DNA of 56,499 bases, taken from assembly GCA_945868725.1 (NCBI GenBank), contig CAMBMU010000005.1, positions 1 through 56,499 of the forward strand. The letters run 5' to 3'. The stretch is from Spirosoma fluviale (GTDB lineage Bacteria > Bacteroidota > Bacteroidia > Cytophagales > Cyclobacteriaceae). Shown here in pieces: positions 15,211 through 23,574 of this stretch. Both the position numbers and the translations under genes were made by a program. Under the pieces are notes generated by a model that worked only from the letters and a program-made list of their open reading frames with translations, had not been told where the DNA came from and ran no database searches. How positions within the stretch are numbered: position 1 is the first letter of the stretch; every line of letters begins with the position of its first letter.

Positions 15211-17598
15211 ATGTTTTTATTAAAATTTTCAGGTTTTTGCTTCTGTTTTTTCTTGGCTTTCTCGGCAATTTCTCAAGAAAAAAGCCTTTTGAAAGGCCTA
15301 GTGTTGGATGCAAATACTTCTGAACCTCTTGTGGGTGCCAATGTTTTTTGGGAAGATCAGGCTTCCTCAGGAACCATTACCGATTCAGAAGGTAGATTTT
15401 CACTACCTATCTCCAAAATCCCTACACAATTGCTTGTGTCCTATTTGGGTTATGAGAGATCTACTCGACTCATTCAAGGTCGTGACTTAGACAAGCTGCA
15501 ACGCTTTTATTTAAAGCCTGAGGATTTTTCATTGGTAGAGGTGCTCATTCAGGAACGGAGAGGAGATGAGCAAGTCAAAAATTTAGAGCTTGGCAAATCA
15601 TCACTTTCCATGGAAAATCTCAAATCACTTCCTGCGCTTTTTGGGGAGGTGGATCTGTTGCGAAGTTTACAATTGCTACCTGGGGTAAAATCAGCCGGAG
15701 AAGGTACCGCAGGGCTATTTGTACGAGGAGGATCAGCAGACCAAAATTTGGTTCAAGTGGATGGGGCTCCTGTTTACAATGCCTCTCATTTTTTTGGCAT
15801 TTTCTCAGTTTTTAACCCGGATGGGATTAAAAAAGTGGATTTATACAAAGGCAATATGCCTGCAAGTTATGGAGGAAGAGCCTCCGCTTTGATTGATGTA
15901 AGCCTAAGGGAAGGCGAAACTACTCGATTAAGTGGGGAAGGGGGTATTGGGACTATTTCTTCTCGCTTGACGCTACAAGGTCCGCTTTTAGGAGAAAAAT
16001 CAAACTTTTTGATCAGTGGCCGACGAACTTATGCGGACCTTTTTTTGAAACTTTCCTCCAATCCAGATATCAAAAATAACCAACTCAACTTTTACGATTT
16101 AAATGGGAAGGCTGCCTTTATTCTGAGTGATAAAGACAAACTTTCCTTCAGTAGCTATCAAGGAAGTGATTTTTTAGGGCTTAGTGGTCAATTCGGTTTG
16201 GGTTGGAAAAATTGGGTTTCTGCAATCAATTGGAATCGAGTCAATTCTGATAGTTCCTTCTTTGATCTTCAGGGCTACCATTCTAGATACAGCTATCAAG
16301 TTAAATTTGATAATGAGGATAATGGATTTGATTGGACCAACTCTCTATCTGAATCGGGGATTAAGGCCACTTGGACGCGAGTTATAGCCTCAAAGAGCAC
16401 CTTATTTTGGGGAGTTCATGGCCAGCTCTATCATTTTGCACCATCAGACCTCAAACCATCACCCAATAACCCAATCAATAGGAAACAAACCCCAGGCGTA
16501 CAAGGGGCACTGGGAAATGCTTTTGTAGGGCTTACCCGAGAGTTTACAGACAAGCTTAGCGGCGAACTGGGACTCCGGCAGGGAGTCTATGCGCAACTGG
16601 GTGAAGGAAAGGTGTATCAATATCCTGGAAACGCACCCAACCCAGATTCGGATCCTTCAGATTCGCTGTTTTATGGCCCTGCTGAAGTGATGCAGCGGTA
16701 CCAGGGATTGGAACCAAGAATTGCGCTACGCTACATGCTTCGTCCAGATTTTTCATTGAAGCTTTCCTACAATCGGAATTTTCAATACGTTCAAATCGCT
16801 TCCAATAGTTCTGCAGGACTACCTATCGATCGTTGGGTGTTGGCAGGTCAATACATTCGACCGATTCAAAGTGACCAAATTTCGGTGGGAGCATTTCATA
16901 ATTTTGATCAAAACCGGTGGGAGCTATCTGTCGAAGGGTATTACAAAGACTTGCAACATGTAATTGATCTCCGAAATGGTGCCCGAATCTTGCTTTCTGA
17001 CCAGGTGGAAACTGAGCTTTTAAGTGGTCGCGGTTGGGCTTATGGTGCGGAATTTTTGCTTCGAAAAAATAAAGGAAAAACAACGGGATGGCTTGGCTAT
17101 ACCTGGTCTCGCGCCTGGAGGCAAATTGATGGAATAAGCAGAAACGAAGCCTATAATCCTCGTTTTGATCGTCCTCATGATGTTTCTTTGGTCCTAAACC
17201 ATCAATTTTCCTCCGCTTGGTCAGCTGGGCTTACCTTCGTTTATACTTCGGGACAGGCAGTTTCCTTCCCGGTAGGCTCCTATGTACTGGATAATCAGCC
17301 AGTTCCTCTGTACTCGGATTACCGAAACGAAAATAGGTTTCCGGATTATCATCGACTCGATGCCTCTGTCACTTGGAAAAATCCCGATCGTGGCAGAAAG
17401 TGGAAAGGGAGTTGGAATTTTGGGGTATACAACCTCTATGGCCGAAAAAATCCTTTTTCCTACGACTTTAGAGTTCTGTATAATAACCAAGTGAACTATT
17501 CCCCTGAAGACGGTGAGATCGTGTCTGCTCGTCCAGGGGTGGTGATGACTTACCTCTTTACCTTTCTTCCTTCCATCACCTACAACGTTCAATTCTGA
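15211..17598 (+). CDS. TonB-dependent receptor with carboxypeptidase-like N-terminal domain
   Basis: 795 residues: signal peptide (FCFCFFLAFSAISQE), a carboxypeptidase-D-like regulatory domain at about 25-105 (LKGLVLDANTSEPLVGANV ... LLVSYLGYE), a plug domain (ALFGEVDLLRSLQLLPGVKS, GLFVRGGSADQNLVQVDGAP, VFNPDGIKKVDLYKGNMPA) and a long barrel ending in FLPSITYNVQF. There is no SusD partner; instead the stop overlaps the start of a DUF4249 lipoprotein (TGATG). Such pairs are common in Cytophagales; the transported ligand is unknown. Confidence 0.93.
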   Translation: MFLLKFSGFCFCFFLAFSAISQEKSLLKGLVLDANTSEPLVGANVFWEDQASSGTITDSEGRFSLPISKIPTQLLVSYLGYERSTRLIQGRDLDKLQRFYLKPEDFSLVEVLIQERRGDEQVKNLELGKSSLSMENLKSLPALFGEVDLLRSLQLLPGVKSAGEGTAGLFVRGGSADQNLVQVDGAPVYNASHFFGIFSVFNPDGIKKVDLYKGNMPASYGGRASALIDVSLREGETTRLSGEGGIGTISSRLTLQGPLLGEKSNFLISGRRTYADLFLKLSSNPDIKNNQLNFYDLNGKAAFILSDKDKLSFSSYQGSDFLGLSGQFGLGWKNWVSAINWNRVNSDSSFFDLQGYHSRYSYQVKFDNEDNGFDWTNSLSESGIKATWTRVIASKSTLFWGVHGQLYHFAPSDLKPSPNNPINRKQTPGVQGALGNAFVGLTREFTDKLSGELGLRQGVYAQLGEGKVYQYPGNAPNPDSDPSDSLFYGPAEVMQRYQGLEPRIALRYMLRPDFSLKLSYNRNFQYVQIASNSSAGLPIDRWVLAGQYIRPIQSDQISVGAFHNFDQNRWELSVEGYYKDLQHVIDLRNGARILLSDQVETELLSGRGWAYGAEFLLRKNKGKTTGWLGYTWSRAWRQIDGISRNEAYNPRFDRPHDVSLVLNHQFSSAWSAGLTFVYTSGQAVSFPVGSYVLDNQPVPLYSDYRNENRFPDYHRLDASVTWKNPDRGRKWKGSWNFGVYNLYGRKNPFSYDFRVLYNNQVNYSPEDGEIVSARPGVVMTYLFTFLPSITYNVQF

Positions 17599-18428
17599 TG
17601 AAAAAAACGTGGATACTCCTGTTGGTCTCTAGTTTATTGTTCTCTTGTCAAGAAGAGGTGATCTTGGATTTGGATCAAAAAGAAGGAAGAGTTCCTGTAA
17701 TAGAGGGCTATTGGACCGACCAAGGCATCTCCAATGAAGTAAAGATTTCCCTAGCCAAGAACTACTACGACTCGCTTGACCAAGAGTCGGTAAGGGATGC
17801 AGAAGTCTTTGTTAAGGAATTGAAGTCGGGAAGAAAAATTGCTTTTCGCTATTTGGAAGCTACACGATCCTATCGGCCTAATCCATCGGAGCGAGCCATT
17901 GTAGGTGAATCTTATCAACTTAATGTAAACTGGAAGGGCCAAACCTATCAATCAGAGGGACTTATGCTAGCTCCACCAATCTTGGATTCGGTGGTTTGGA
18001 ATTATGAAAAGGATAGACCCTTTCGTGGAGAGGGGTACTTCATCAAAGTATATGGAAAGATCCCTTTTCTAGATAATAACCAGTACCGAATCCGTGTCAT
18101 TGAAAACGATACCTTAAAAAATCAACGTGAAGATTACCTCTTGTTTGACGATACCTTTGGACTCCAGGTCTTTGAGAAAGGATTGGAATTGGGCTATGCC
18201 TTTCAGAAAAATGACCGAGTGAGGATGGAGTTGTATCGTTTGAATAAAGATGCCTTCGTCTACTTAAGCCAGCTGGTAAATCTTCTTTTTAGCGATGGAG
18301 GCCTTTTTAGTCCTCCTCCACAAAATCCCACTTCCAACATTAGGGTTGTCAGCGGAAAAGGTGAGGTGCTAGGCTATTTTGTGGTATCCCCTGTGCTTAC
18401 TCGAACGGTGGTGATTGCACCCAAATGA
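17598..18428 (+). CDS. DUF4249 family lipoprotein, partner of the TonB receptor
   Basis: 276 residues with a lipoprotein signal (ILLLVSSLLFSC, Cys17). The body has the DUF4249 hallmarks: a LVIEGYWTDQG-like segment (VPVIEGYWTDQGISN), a beta-rich domain with DAEVFVKE and PNPSERAIVGESYQLNV, and a C-terminal part (NIRVVSGKGEVLGYFVVSPV). It starts inside the stop codon of the receptor gene, so translation is coupled. It probably sits on the cell surface or periplasmic face as a ligand-handling accessory; function not established. Confidence 0.85.
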   Translation: MKKTWILLLVSSLLFSCQEEVILDLDQKEGRVPVIEGYWTDQGISNEVKISLAKNYYDSLDQESVRDAEVFVKELKSGRKIAFRYLEATRSYRPNPSERAIVGESYQLNVNWKGQTYQSEGLMLAPPILDSVVWNYEKDRPFRGEGYFIKVYGKIPFLDNNQYRIRVIENDTLKNQREDYLLFDDTFGLQVFEKGLELGYAFQKNDRVRMELYRLNKDAFVYLSQLVNLLFSDGGLFSPPPQNPTSNIRVVSGKGEVLGYFVVSPVLTRTVVIAPK

Positions 18429-18473
18429 TTTTTTAAAATTTTATAAGTTTATCTTAACCCTTTTTTTAAATTT

Positions 18474-18489
18474 ATCGTAATATTACGAT
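18474..18489. promoter_or_regulatory. Perfect 16-bp operator palindrome in front of the ArsR gene
   Basis: ATCGTAATATTACGAT is its own reverse complement and ends 4 bp before the ArsR start codon at 18494. TAAATTTA at 18467-18474, one base off TAnnTTTG, overlaps it, so a bound repressor would cover the -7 region and transcription start. ArsR/SmtB proteins bind such palindromes; autoregulation is inferred. Confidence 0.65.
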
Positions 18490-18493
18490 TGAT

Positions 18494-18832
18494 ATGGGTG
18501 TTACCAAAACAGCATTATTTGACGTCGAGCAGAACGAACTGGCCGTACTTGCCAAAGCATTGGCTCATCCTGCTCGTATCGCCATTCTTCAGCACTTAGC
18601 CGCCACCACTTCCTGCATCAACGGAACACTCGTTCAGGAATTAGGCTTGGCTCAAGCCACCATTTCTCAGCATTTGAGGGAACTTAAGGAATTGGGATTG
18701 ATTTGCGGGAGTATTGAGGGAACCTCAGTGAATTATTGCTTGGATAGAAAGCGCTGGGAAGAAGTTCGTCTTCTTTTCCAGGATTTTTTTGACATACTCA
18801 TCGTAAAGGATGAGGATTCTCTTTGTTGTTGA
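18494..18832 (+). CDS. ArsR/SmtB family transcriptional regulator
   Basis: 112 residues with a winged helix-turn-helix (ALAHPARIAILQHLA at about 22-36; LAQATISQHLRELKELGLI, recognition helix near 52-70; wing SIEGTSVNYCL). Cysteines at 41, 71 and 82 and a terminal Cys-Cys pair (111-112) could bind arsenite or another thiophilic metal, but the classic CxCxxC ArsR motif is absent. The gene lies immediately after an operator palindrome and heads an operon with DUF6428 and a low-molecular-weight phosphatase. Confidence 0.9.
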   Translation: MGVTKTALFDVEQNELAVLAKALAHPARIAILQHLAATTSCINGTLVQELGLAQATISQHLRELKELGLICGSIEGTSVNYCLDRKRWEEVRLLFQDFFDILIVKDEDSLCC

Positions 18833-18876
18833 TACCTACTCTTCACTTGAAATTTGAAATCTAATCCCTGTATACT

Positions 18877-19344
18877 ATGAAACTTTCAGCAATCAAAAAC
18901 CAACTTGAGGGATTGACTCAGGTCAATTTTTTGCTACCAGATGGAAGTCAGGTTCCTGCTCATTTCCATATCACCGAAGTAGGTCAAGTAGATAAAAAAT
19001 ACATCGACTGCGGGGGTACGCTGCGTGAGGAGTCCAAAGTCACTTTTCAATTGTGGGAAGATGGTGATGTAGATCACCGACTAGCTGCTTCCAAGTTGCT
19101 AAACATCATTGGCTTAGCTGAGCGCCTCTTATCGATCCCTGACCTAGAGGTGGAGGTAGAATACCAGGGGGATACCATTGGTCGCTATGGGTTGGATTTT
19201 AAGGGGGCTGATTTTTTATTGACCGCTACTCAAACCGACTGCCTGGCCAAGGACAACTGCGGTATTCCCATGGAAAAACTAAAAATTAGGCTCTCGACCA
19301 AACCTGGTAGCGGAACCTGTGTTCCCAATTCTGGCTGTTGTTAA
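18877..19344 (+). CDS. DUF6428 family protein
   Basis: 155 residues, no signal or membrane segment. The conserved family features visible are HFHITEVGQVDKKYIDCGGT (about 28-47) and WEDGDVDHRLAASKLL. The C-terminus is cysteine-rich: CLAKDNCG, then GTCVPNSGCC. Genes of this family sit between ArsR regulators and arsenate-reductase-like phosphatases across Bacteroidota. The function is unknown; the Cys pairs suggest metal or metalloid binding. It lies 44 bp after ArsR and 6 bp before the phosphatase. Confidence 0.75.
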   Translation: MKLSAIKNQLEGLTQVNFLLPDGSQVPAHFHITEVGQVDKKYIDCGGTLREESKVTFQLWEDGDVDHRLAASKLLNIIGLAERLLSIPDLEVEVEYQGDTIGRYGLDFKGADFLLTATQTDCLAKDNCGIPMEKLKIRLSTKPGSGTCVPNSGCC

Positions 19345-19350
19345 TCTTCT

Positions 19351-19989
19351 ATGACTGAAAGAACCATGAGCACTCTCTTTTTTCCGAGACTTGAGCAAAC
19401 TTTTTCTTCGCTACCAGTTTCTGCAATTTCTGAGCAGCGAATGCGCTTGCTGGATGAAATGGCTGAATACCTTATAGTTAAGGTTCGCAAGGGGGAAGAG
19501 ATTCGGCTCAACTTTATTTGTACACACAACAGCCGAAGAAGTCAATTTTCTCAGATTTGGGCACAAACTGCTGCTGCCTATTACGGAGTTGAGGCCTTTT
19601 GCTATTCGAGTGGCGTAGAAGTGACTGCCTTCAATCCCCGTGCCGTAGCGGCTATCCAGCGTGATGGATTTAAGGTGATACAAAAAGAAGGAGATAATCC
19701 AGTGTGTTTCGTTTTTTACAGCGATGATGAAGACCCCATTGTAACCTTTTCGAAGGTAGTTGACGATGCAATCAATGCAACCAAGAACTTTGTGGCGGTC
19801 ATGACCTGTGATCATGCCGATGAAAACTGTCCGGTTATTTGCGGTGCGGAAAGGCGGTTTCCCCTTCGTTTTGAGGATCCAAAGGCCTTTGACGATAGTC
19901 CTCAAGAAGAATTCATGTATACCGAGCGCTCTCGACAAATTGGGGCGGAGCTGATGTATTTATTTAAAAAGGTAGGATCATCTAGATAA
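19351..19989 (+). CDS. Low-molecular-weight protein-tyrosine-phosphatase / arsenate-reductase-like
   Basis: 212 residues; an internal ATG at 19366 (MSTLFFPR) is an alternative start. The P-loop C-x5-R-S is at Cys57-Arg63 (CTHNSRRS), followed by SQIWAQTAAAYYG and SSGVEVTAFNPRAV, as in ArsC-type LMW phosphatases. A second conserved region, VMTCDHADENCPVICGAERRFPLRFEDP, has extra cysteines typical of the Bacteroidota version of about 200 residues. In this ArsR/DUF6428 setting it probably reduces arsenate or acts in a related metalloid response. No arsenite exporter (Acr3/ArsB) is adjacent. Confidence 0.85.
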   Translation: MTERTMSTLFFPRLEQTFSSLPVSAISEQRMRLLDEMAEYLIVKVRKGEEIRLNFICTHNSRRSQFSQIWAQTAAAYYGVEAFCYSSGVEVTAFNPRAVAAIQRDGFKVIQKEGDNPVCFVFYSDDEDPIVTFSKVVDDAINATKNFVAVMTCDHADENCPVICGAERRFPLRFEDPKAFDDSPQEEFMYTERSRQIGAELMYLFKKVGSSR

Positions 19990-20008
19990 ATTGAAGTAAG
20001 ATTATATA

Positions 20009-20044
20009 AAAAAGCCTCAAAATCATTGATTTTGAGGCTTTTTT
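20009..20044. terminator. Bidirectional terminator between phosphatase and M14 peptidase
   Basis: AAGCCTCAAAATCA (20012-20025) pairs with TGATTTTGAGGCTT (20027-20040), with A-rich sequence before and TTTTTT after, so it works on both strands. It lies between two convergent genes. Confidence 0.9.
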
Positions 20045-20062
20045 GATTTTTAGCAATCACGC

Positions 20063-22603
20063 TTAATCCATGGCATTGCCGTGGAAAAGTGCATTGAAGA
20101 AGAGCTTGTTGGTTCCATACCAAGCTCCTCTAAAATTAGGACTATCGAAGAAATGGACCACCTGACCTTGACCTACAGATGAGATCAGTACTGAGGCACT
20201 CACCTTTAACTTTTCAAGATTAGCCTTGGAAATGTAACCTCCAAGGTGTGGATTGGCTGTGTAGCGGATAGGCGTAAGGTACTTGTCTGCCGAAGGCTTC
20301 ACAAAAATATCTGTGTTTCGGTAGACAGGTAAGGTCTTGCGCGTATAGCCATAGGCAATTGGATGCGTTAGATCGAGTTCGGCTAGGTAAATGCTACCTC
20401 CAACTTCCTTGGCTCCTTCGGTATCGTTCCGACTTGCAAAAGGAAGACTTGCAGGAGATTTTTCCCCTTCATTGGAGATCAATTCTTCCTTGATAATTCC
20501 TTTTTGATTTAGCCAAAGAGAAGCCGTTTTCATGGAAATGATGGTGCCACCTCGGCTTACCCAATCCTTCAGGTGGTTTACCTGGCTTTCACCAAGCGCA
20601 CCATAACTTCCAGATGGAAGAATAAGGGTGTTGTAGCCATGTAGGTTGAGTCTGCCAAACTGCTCTACATTCACTTTGGTAATGGGCATACCGATTTGGT
20701 GATCCAGTAGGTTCCAGATTTCTCCAGCCTCAGAAGCATTGATTCCAGTGCCAACTACGAGGACTACTTTAGGATGTTGCACAGCAGACACGCTATTTGA
20801 CCCAAGGTCAATTCCACTAAGATTTAAGCCAGTTTGTACCGCGTAGACTTTCTGACCATTCTTTTGGGCTAAGGTTTTGAGTTGCTGCACCACTTCGGAT
20901 TTGGCAAGGGATTGAAAGCCCATAGGAATCATCAAGGTTCCCCGTCCAAAATCCACTTTACCATCTTGGGTTTGAGAAGAGAAGTTTTGGTGAAGCGCTT
21001 CTACATGTACCCCTGCCTTCTGAAGTTCAAATAGGAGTTTGGGTGCATAGTAATCCCTCCAATCAATCAAGTACGCATAAGCATCACCTTGAGGGAAGGT
21101 ATGAGTAGCAAGGGTTACTTCCTTTAATTCTGTTCCAACTTTTGCCGTTGGCGCTGCCGAGAAAGGCATGCCATAGGCAGCAGCCATGGTCCAAGCAGAA
21201 GCATCGTAAAACACGGAATCTGCAAAGGTGGTCACGTATTCAAACATGGTTCGAACCATTCGGTACTGGGGTTGCTTGGTAGGTACTACCCAGGAAGTTC
21301 CTTTTTTGAAGGTTTGTCCTGCAGTGCTAAGGTCCGCAGTGTTCTCATACACCTTGATTTTGTGGTCGAGTAAGAATTGTAGGAAAAGTCGGTTTCTGCT
21401 CGGGTCGGTTTCATCTCCAAACACGTAGTTTTTCACTAGATCCTTGCTTCCTTCAGCCACTGAACCCTCAAAAAACTCGCGAAGGTACAAATGCATGTAT
21501 TCGCGATTGGCCAATGCAGCATCCATGGTCGCTAAGGAGTTGACCACATGATTGCGAATGGTGAAGGCAAAGGTAAGGTCTCCACGCTGGCTACTTTGGA
21601 TATGTCCTCTGGAGCTGGCTGTTTCAAATACCAAACCCAATCCTCCGTGCATGTCGGGATAGGAGGATCCATAGCCAGGATAGCTGTTGTCAAACACCTC
21701 TTTGGACCAGTACAGGCTACCAATCTTGTCCATGTACTTTGCAAAGTACTTTGCAAATTTGGGGTTGATGTCGTCGTAATTTTTTCGTGGCACTACCGGG
21801 TTTTCCGAGCCATAGGGCTTGGTAGGCTCGAAGAAATAGGTACTATTTGGACCCATTTCGTGAAAATCAGTGGTCACGTTGGGATACCATTGGTGGTACC
21901 AGGATATTTTTGCTTTTGATTCAGGATGAGCAAGAGGTAGCCAGTCGCGATTGAGGTCAAACCAATAATGGTTGGTTCTTCCTCCGGGCCAGGCCTCGTT
22001 GTGCTCCCTGTCTAGTGGATCTGCTACAGCAGGAAAGCCTTTATTGGAATTGGCCCAAAGGCTGTGTCGGTCTCTCCCGTCAGGATTGACTGTTGGGTCA
22101 ATGTGGACTACTGAATTTTCTCTGAGGTTTTTTGCCAGGTCAGACTGGGAAGCAAGTAACCAGTAGGCGGTAAGCATGGCTGCTTCAGCAGAGGAGGGTT
22201 CGTTGCCGTGAACTCCATAACCTTGGTGGATGATGGAAGGCATACTACTTACCTCAGGCATGGGCTGGCTTGGATCTGCAAGCTGCAATTGCTTTTGCCG
22301 TATCTGTTCCAAATTACTCATGTGCTTAGCCGAAGTGATGGTCAAGATGATCTTGGGCCGATGCTCGTGGGTGTAGCCGATGGTTTGAAGCTTTGCAAGC
22401 TCACTGATTTGGTCTAGTTTTTCAAAGTACTTCACGATCAAATCGTAGCGCGTGTGCCAATCTCCAATCTTGTATCCTAAAAATTGAGAAGGAGAGGGTA
22501 TGCTGGGGTCAAATTTTTCGTCCGGGAAGAAGTAGTCTTCCTGCCCAAATACTGGCATGCTTAATACTAGTGCGAAAATGACTCCGAGAAATGACTTTTT
22601 CAT
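20063..22603 (-). CDS. Secreted M14 family zinc carboxypeptidase
   Basis: 846 residues with a signal peptide (LGVIFALVLSMPVFGQ). Zinc ligands are His132 and Glu135 (VHGNEPSS) and His248 (TDFHEM); the catalytic Glu is probably Glu327 (LVFETASSRG). A C-terminal domain (from about 610: HPKVVLVVGTGINASEAGEI, then a GATase-like LHGYNTLILPSGSYGALGES) is common in this Bacteroidota M14 group, followed by a beta-rich end (HFFDSPNFRGAWYGTNKLF). It trims peptides in the periplasm or outside. It is alone on its strand and faces the DUF1080 gene 134 bp away. Confidence 0.92.
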   Translation of the reverse strand: MKKSFLGVIFALVLSMPVFGQEDYFFPDEKFDPSIPSPSQFLGYKIGDWHTRYDLIVKYFEKLDQISELAKLQTIGYTHEHRPKIILTITSAKHMSNLEQIRQKQLQLADPSQPMPEVSSMPSIIHQGYGVHGNEPSSAEAAMLTAYWLLASQSDLAKNLRENSVVHIDPTVNPDGRDRHSLWANSNKGFPAVADPLDREHNEAWPGGRTNHYWFDLNRDWLPLAHPESKAKISWYHQWYPNVTTDFHEMGPNSTYFFEPTKPYGSENPVVPRKNYDDINPKFAKYFAKYMDKIGSLYWSKEVFDNSYPGYGSSYPDMHGGLGLVFETASSRGHIQSSQRGDLTFAFTIRNHVVNSLATMDAALANREYMHLYLREFFEGSVAEGSKDLVKNYVFGDETDPSRNRLFLQFLLDHKIKVYENTADLSTAGQTFKKGTSWVVPTKQPQYRMVRTMFEYVTTFADSVFYDASAWTMAAAYGMPFSAAPTAKVGTELKEVTLATHTFPQGDAYAYLIDWRDYYAPKLLFELQKAGVHVEALHQNFSSQTQDGKVDFGRGTLMIPMGFQSLAKSEVVQQLKTLAQKNGQKVYAVQTGLNLSGIDLGSNSVSAVQHPKVVLVVGTGINASEAGEIWNLLDHQIGMPITKVNVEQFGRLNLHGYNTLILPSGSYGALGESQVNHLKDWVSRGGTIISMKTASLWLNQKGIIKEELISNEGEKSPASLPFASRNDTEGAKEVGGSIYLAELDLTHPIAYGYTRKTLPVYRNTDIFVKPSADKYLTPIRYTANPHLGGYISKANLEKLKVSASVLISSVGQGQVVHFFDSPNFRGAWYGTNKLFFNALFHGNAMD

Positions 22604-22737
22604 AGTGGTTTAAAATTTTAAGTAAAGTAGGAAAGGTAGGATTCATTTCCATTAAAAATCCATCAGCGGTATTCCAATTCTCCAAAATTTTACTGTATTT
22701 TAAGGCTTTAGTTCGCAATTCAAACCCAACTCACCCT

Positions 22738-23508
22738 ATGAAACAAAAAAATTTATTCGCTGCAGTCCTCTTGGCTAGCCTAGGAACAGCATCGCTGGCT
22801 TCTGCCCAGCAAACGCCTACTCCGCCAGCCATGCCACCTCAAGCAACGGAGTTTTATACTCCCGTACCTCCTAAGGTAACTCCTGGAGCGATGAACCATC
22901 AGGCGCCTTCTGATGCGATTGTCCTGTTTGACGGCAGCAGCCTTTCCAACTTTGTCTCTGCCAAGGATGGATCGAGTCCTGCAGCTTGGAAGATTGAGAA
23001 TGGAGAGTTGGTGGTACAAAAGGGTACAGGAGACATTCAATCCAAACTTCCTTTTGGGGATGCTCAATACCATATCGAATGGTCTGCACCTACAGAAATC
23101 GTAGGGGAAGGTCAGGGGAGAGGAAATTCAGGCTTCTTTTTGATGGGAGTATATGAAGTTCAAGTCCTAGATAGCTACGTAAGTAAAACCTACACCAATG
23201 GGCAAGCAGGAAGTATTTATAAGCAATTTCCTCCCTTAGTGAACCCGTTGAGAGGACCAGGCGACTGGAATTACTATGACATCATTTTCAAAGCACCTCG
23301 TTTTGATAAAAATGGTATGCTAACTTCTCCAGCCACTGTTACCGTGTTGATCAATGGGGTCTTGGTGCAAAATAATGTCATCCTCAAAGGCCCAACCGAA
23401 TACATTGGAATCCCTAATTACAAGGCGCATGCGGATGCCTTGCCGATCAAACTTCAGGATCACGGTAATCCCGTTCGTTTCCGAAATATTTGGGTAAGAC
23501 CGCTTTAA
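22738..23508 (+). CDS. DUF1080 / 3-keto-disaccharide hydrolase-like secreted protein
   Basis: 256 residues with a signal peptide (LFAAVLLASLGTASLASA). The single jelly-roll DUF1080 domain spans about 55-255: AIVLFDGSSLSNFVSA, AAWKIENGELVV, NSGFFLMGVYEVQVLDSY, NYYDIIFKAPRF and PVRFRNIWVRPL. Characterised members act on 3-keto-glycosides, releasing 3-keto-sugars. A Gfo/Idh/MocA oxidoreductase, the type of enzyme that makes or reduces 3-keto sugars, follows 66 bp later. The pairing supports 3-keto-glycoside breakdown in the periplasm (inference). Confidence 0.88.
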   Translation: MKQKNLFAAVLLASLGTASLASAQQTPTPPAMPPQATEFYTPVPPKVTPGAMNHQAPSDAIVLFDGSSLSNFVSAKDGSSPAAWKIENGELVVQKGTGDIQSKLPFGDAQYHIEWSAPTEIVGEGQGRGNSGFFLMGVYEVQVLDSYVSKTYTNGQAGSIYKQFPPLVNPLRGPGDWNYYDIIFKAPRFDKNGMLTSPATVTVLINGVLVQNNVILKGPTEYIGIPNYKAHADALPIKLQDHGNPVRFRNIWVRPL

Positions 23509-23514
23509 TCTTTA

Positions 23515-23548
23515 GTCCACGGTCGACCGTCGACTGTCGACCGTGGAC
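23515..23548. repeat. 13-bp perfect inverted repeat between DUF1080 and Gfo/Idh genes
   Basis: GTCCACGGTCGAC (23515-23527) and GTCGACCGTGGAC (23536-23548) flank an 8-nt loop CGTCGACT that itself echoes the repeat. It begins 6 bp after the DUF1080 stop. There is no T-run, so it is more likely a dispersed palindrome or an mRNA-stability hairpin than a classic terminator. Confidence 0.75.
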
Positions 23549-23574
23549 CATTCACACCATTAACAAAAACCCTC

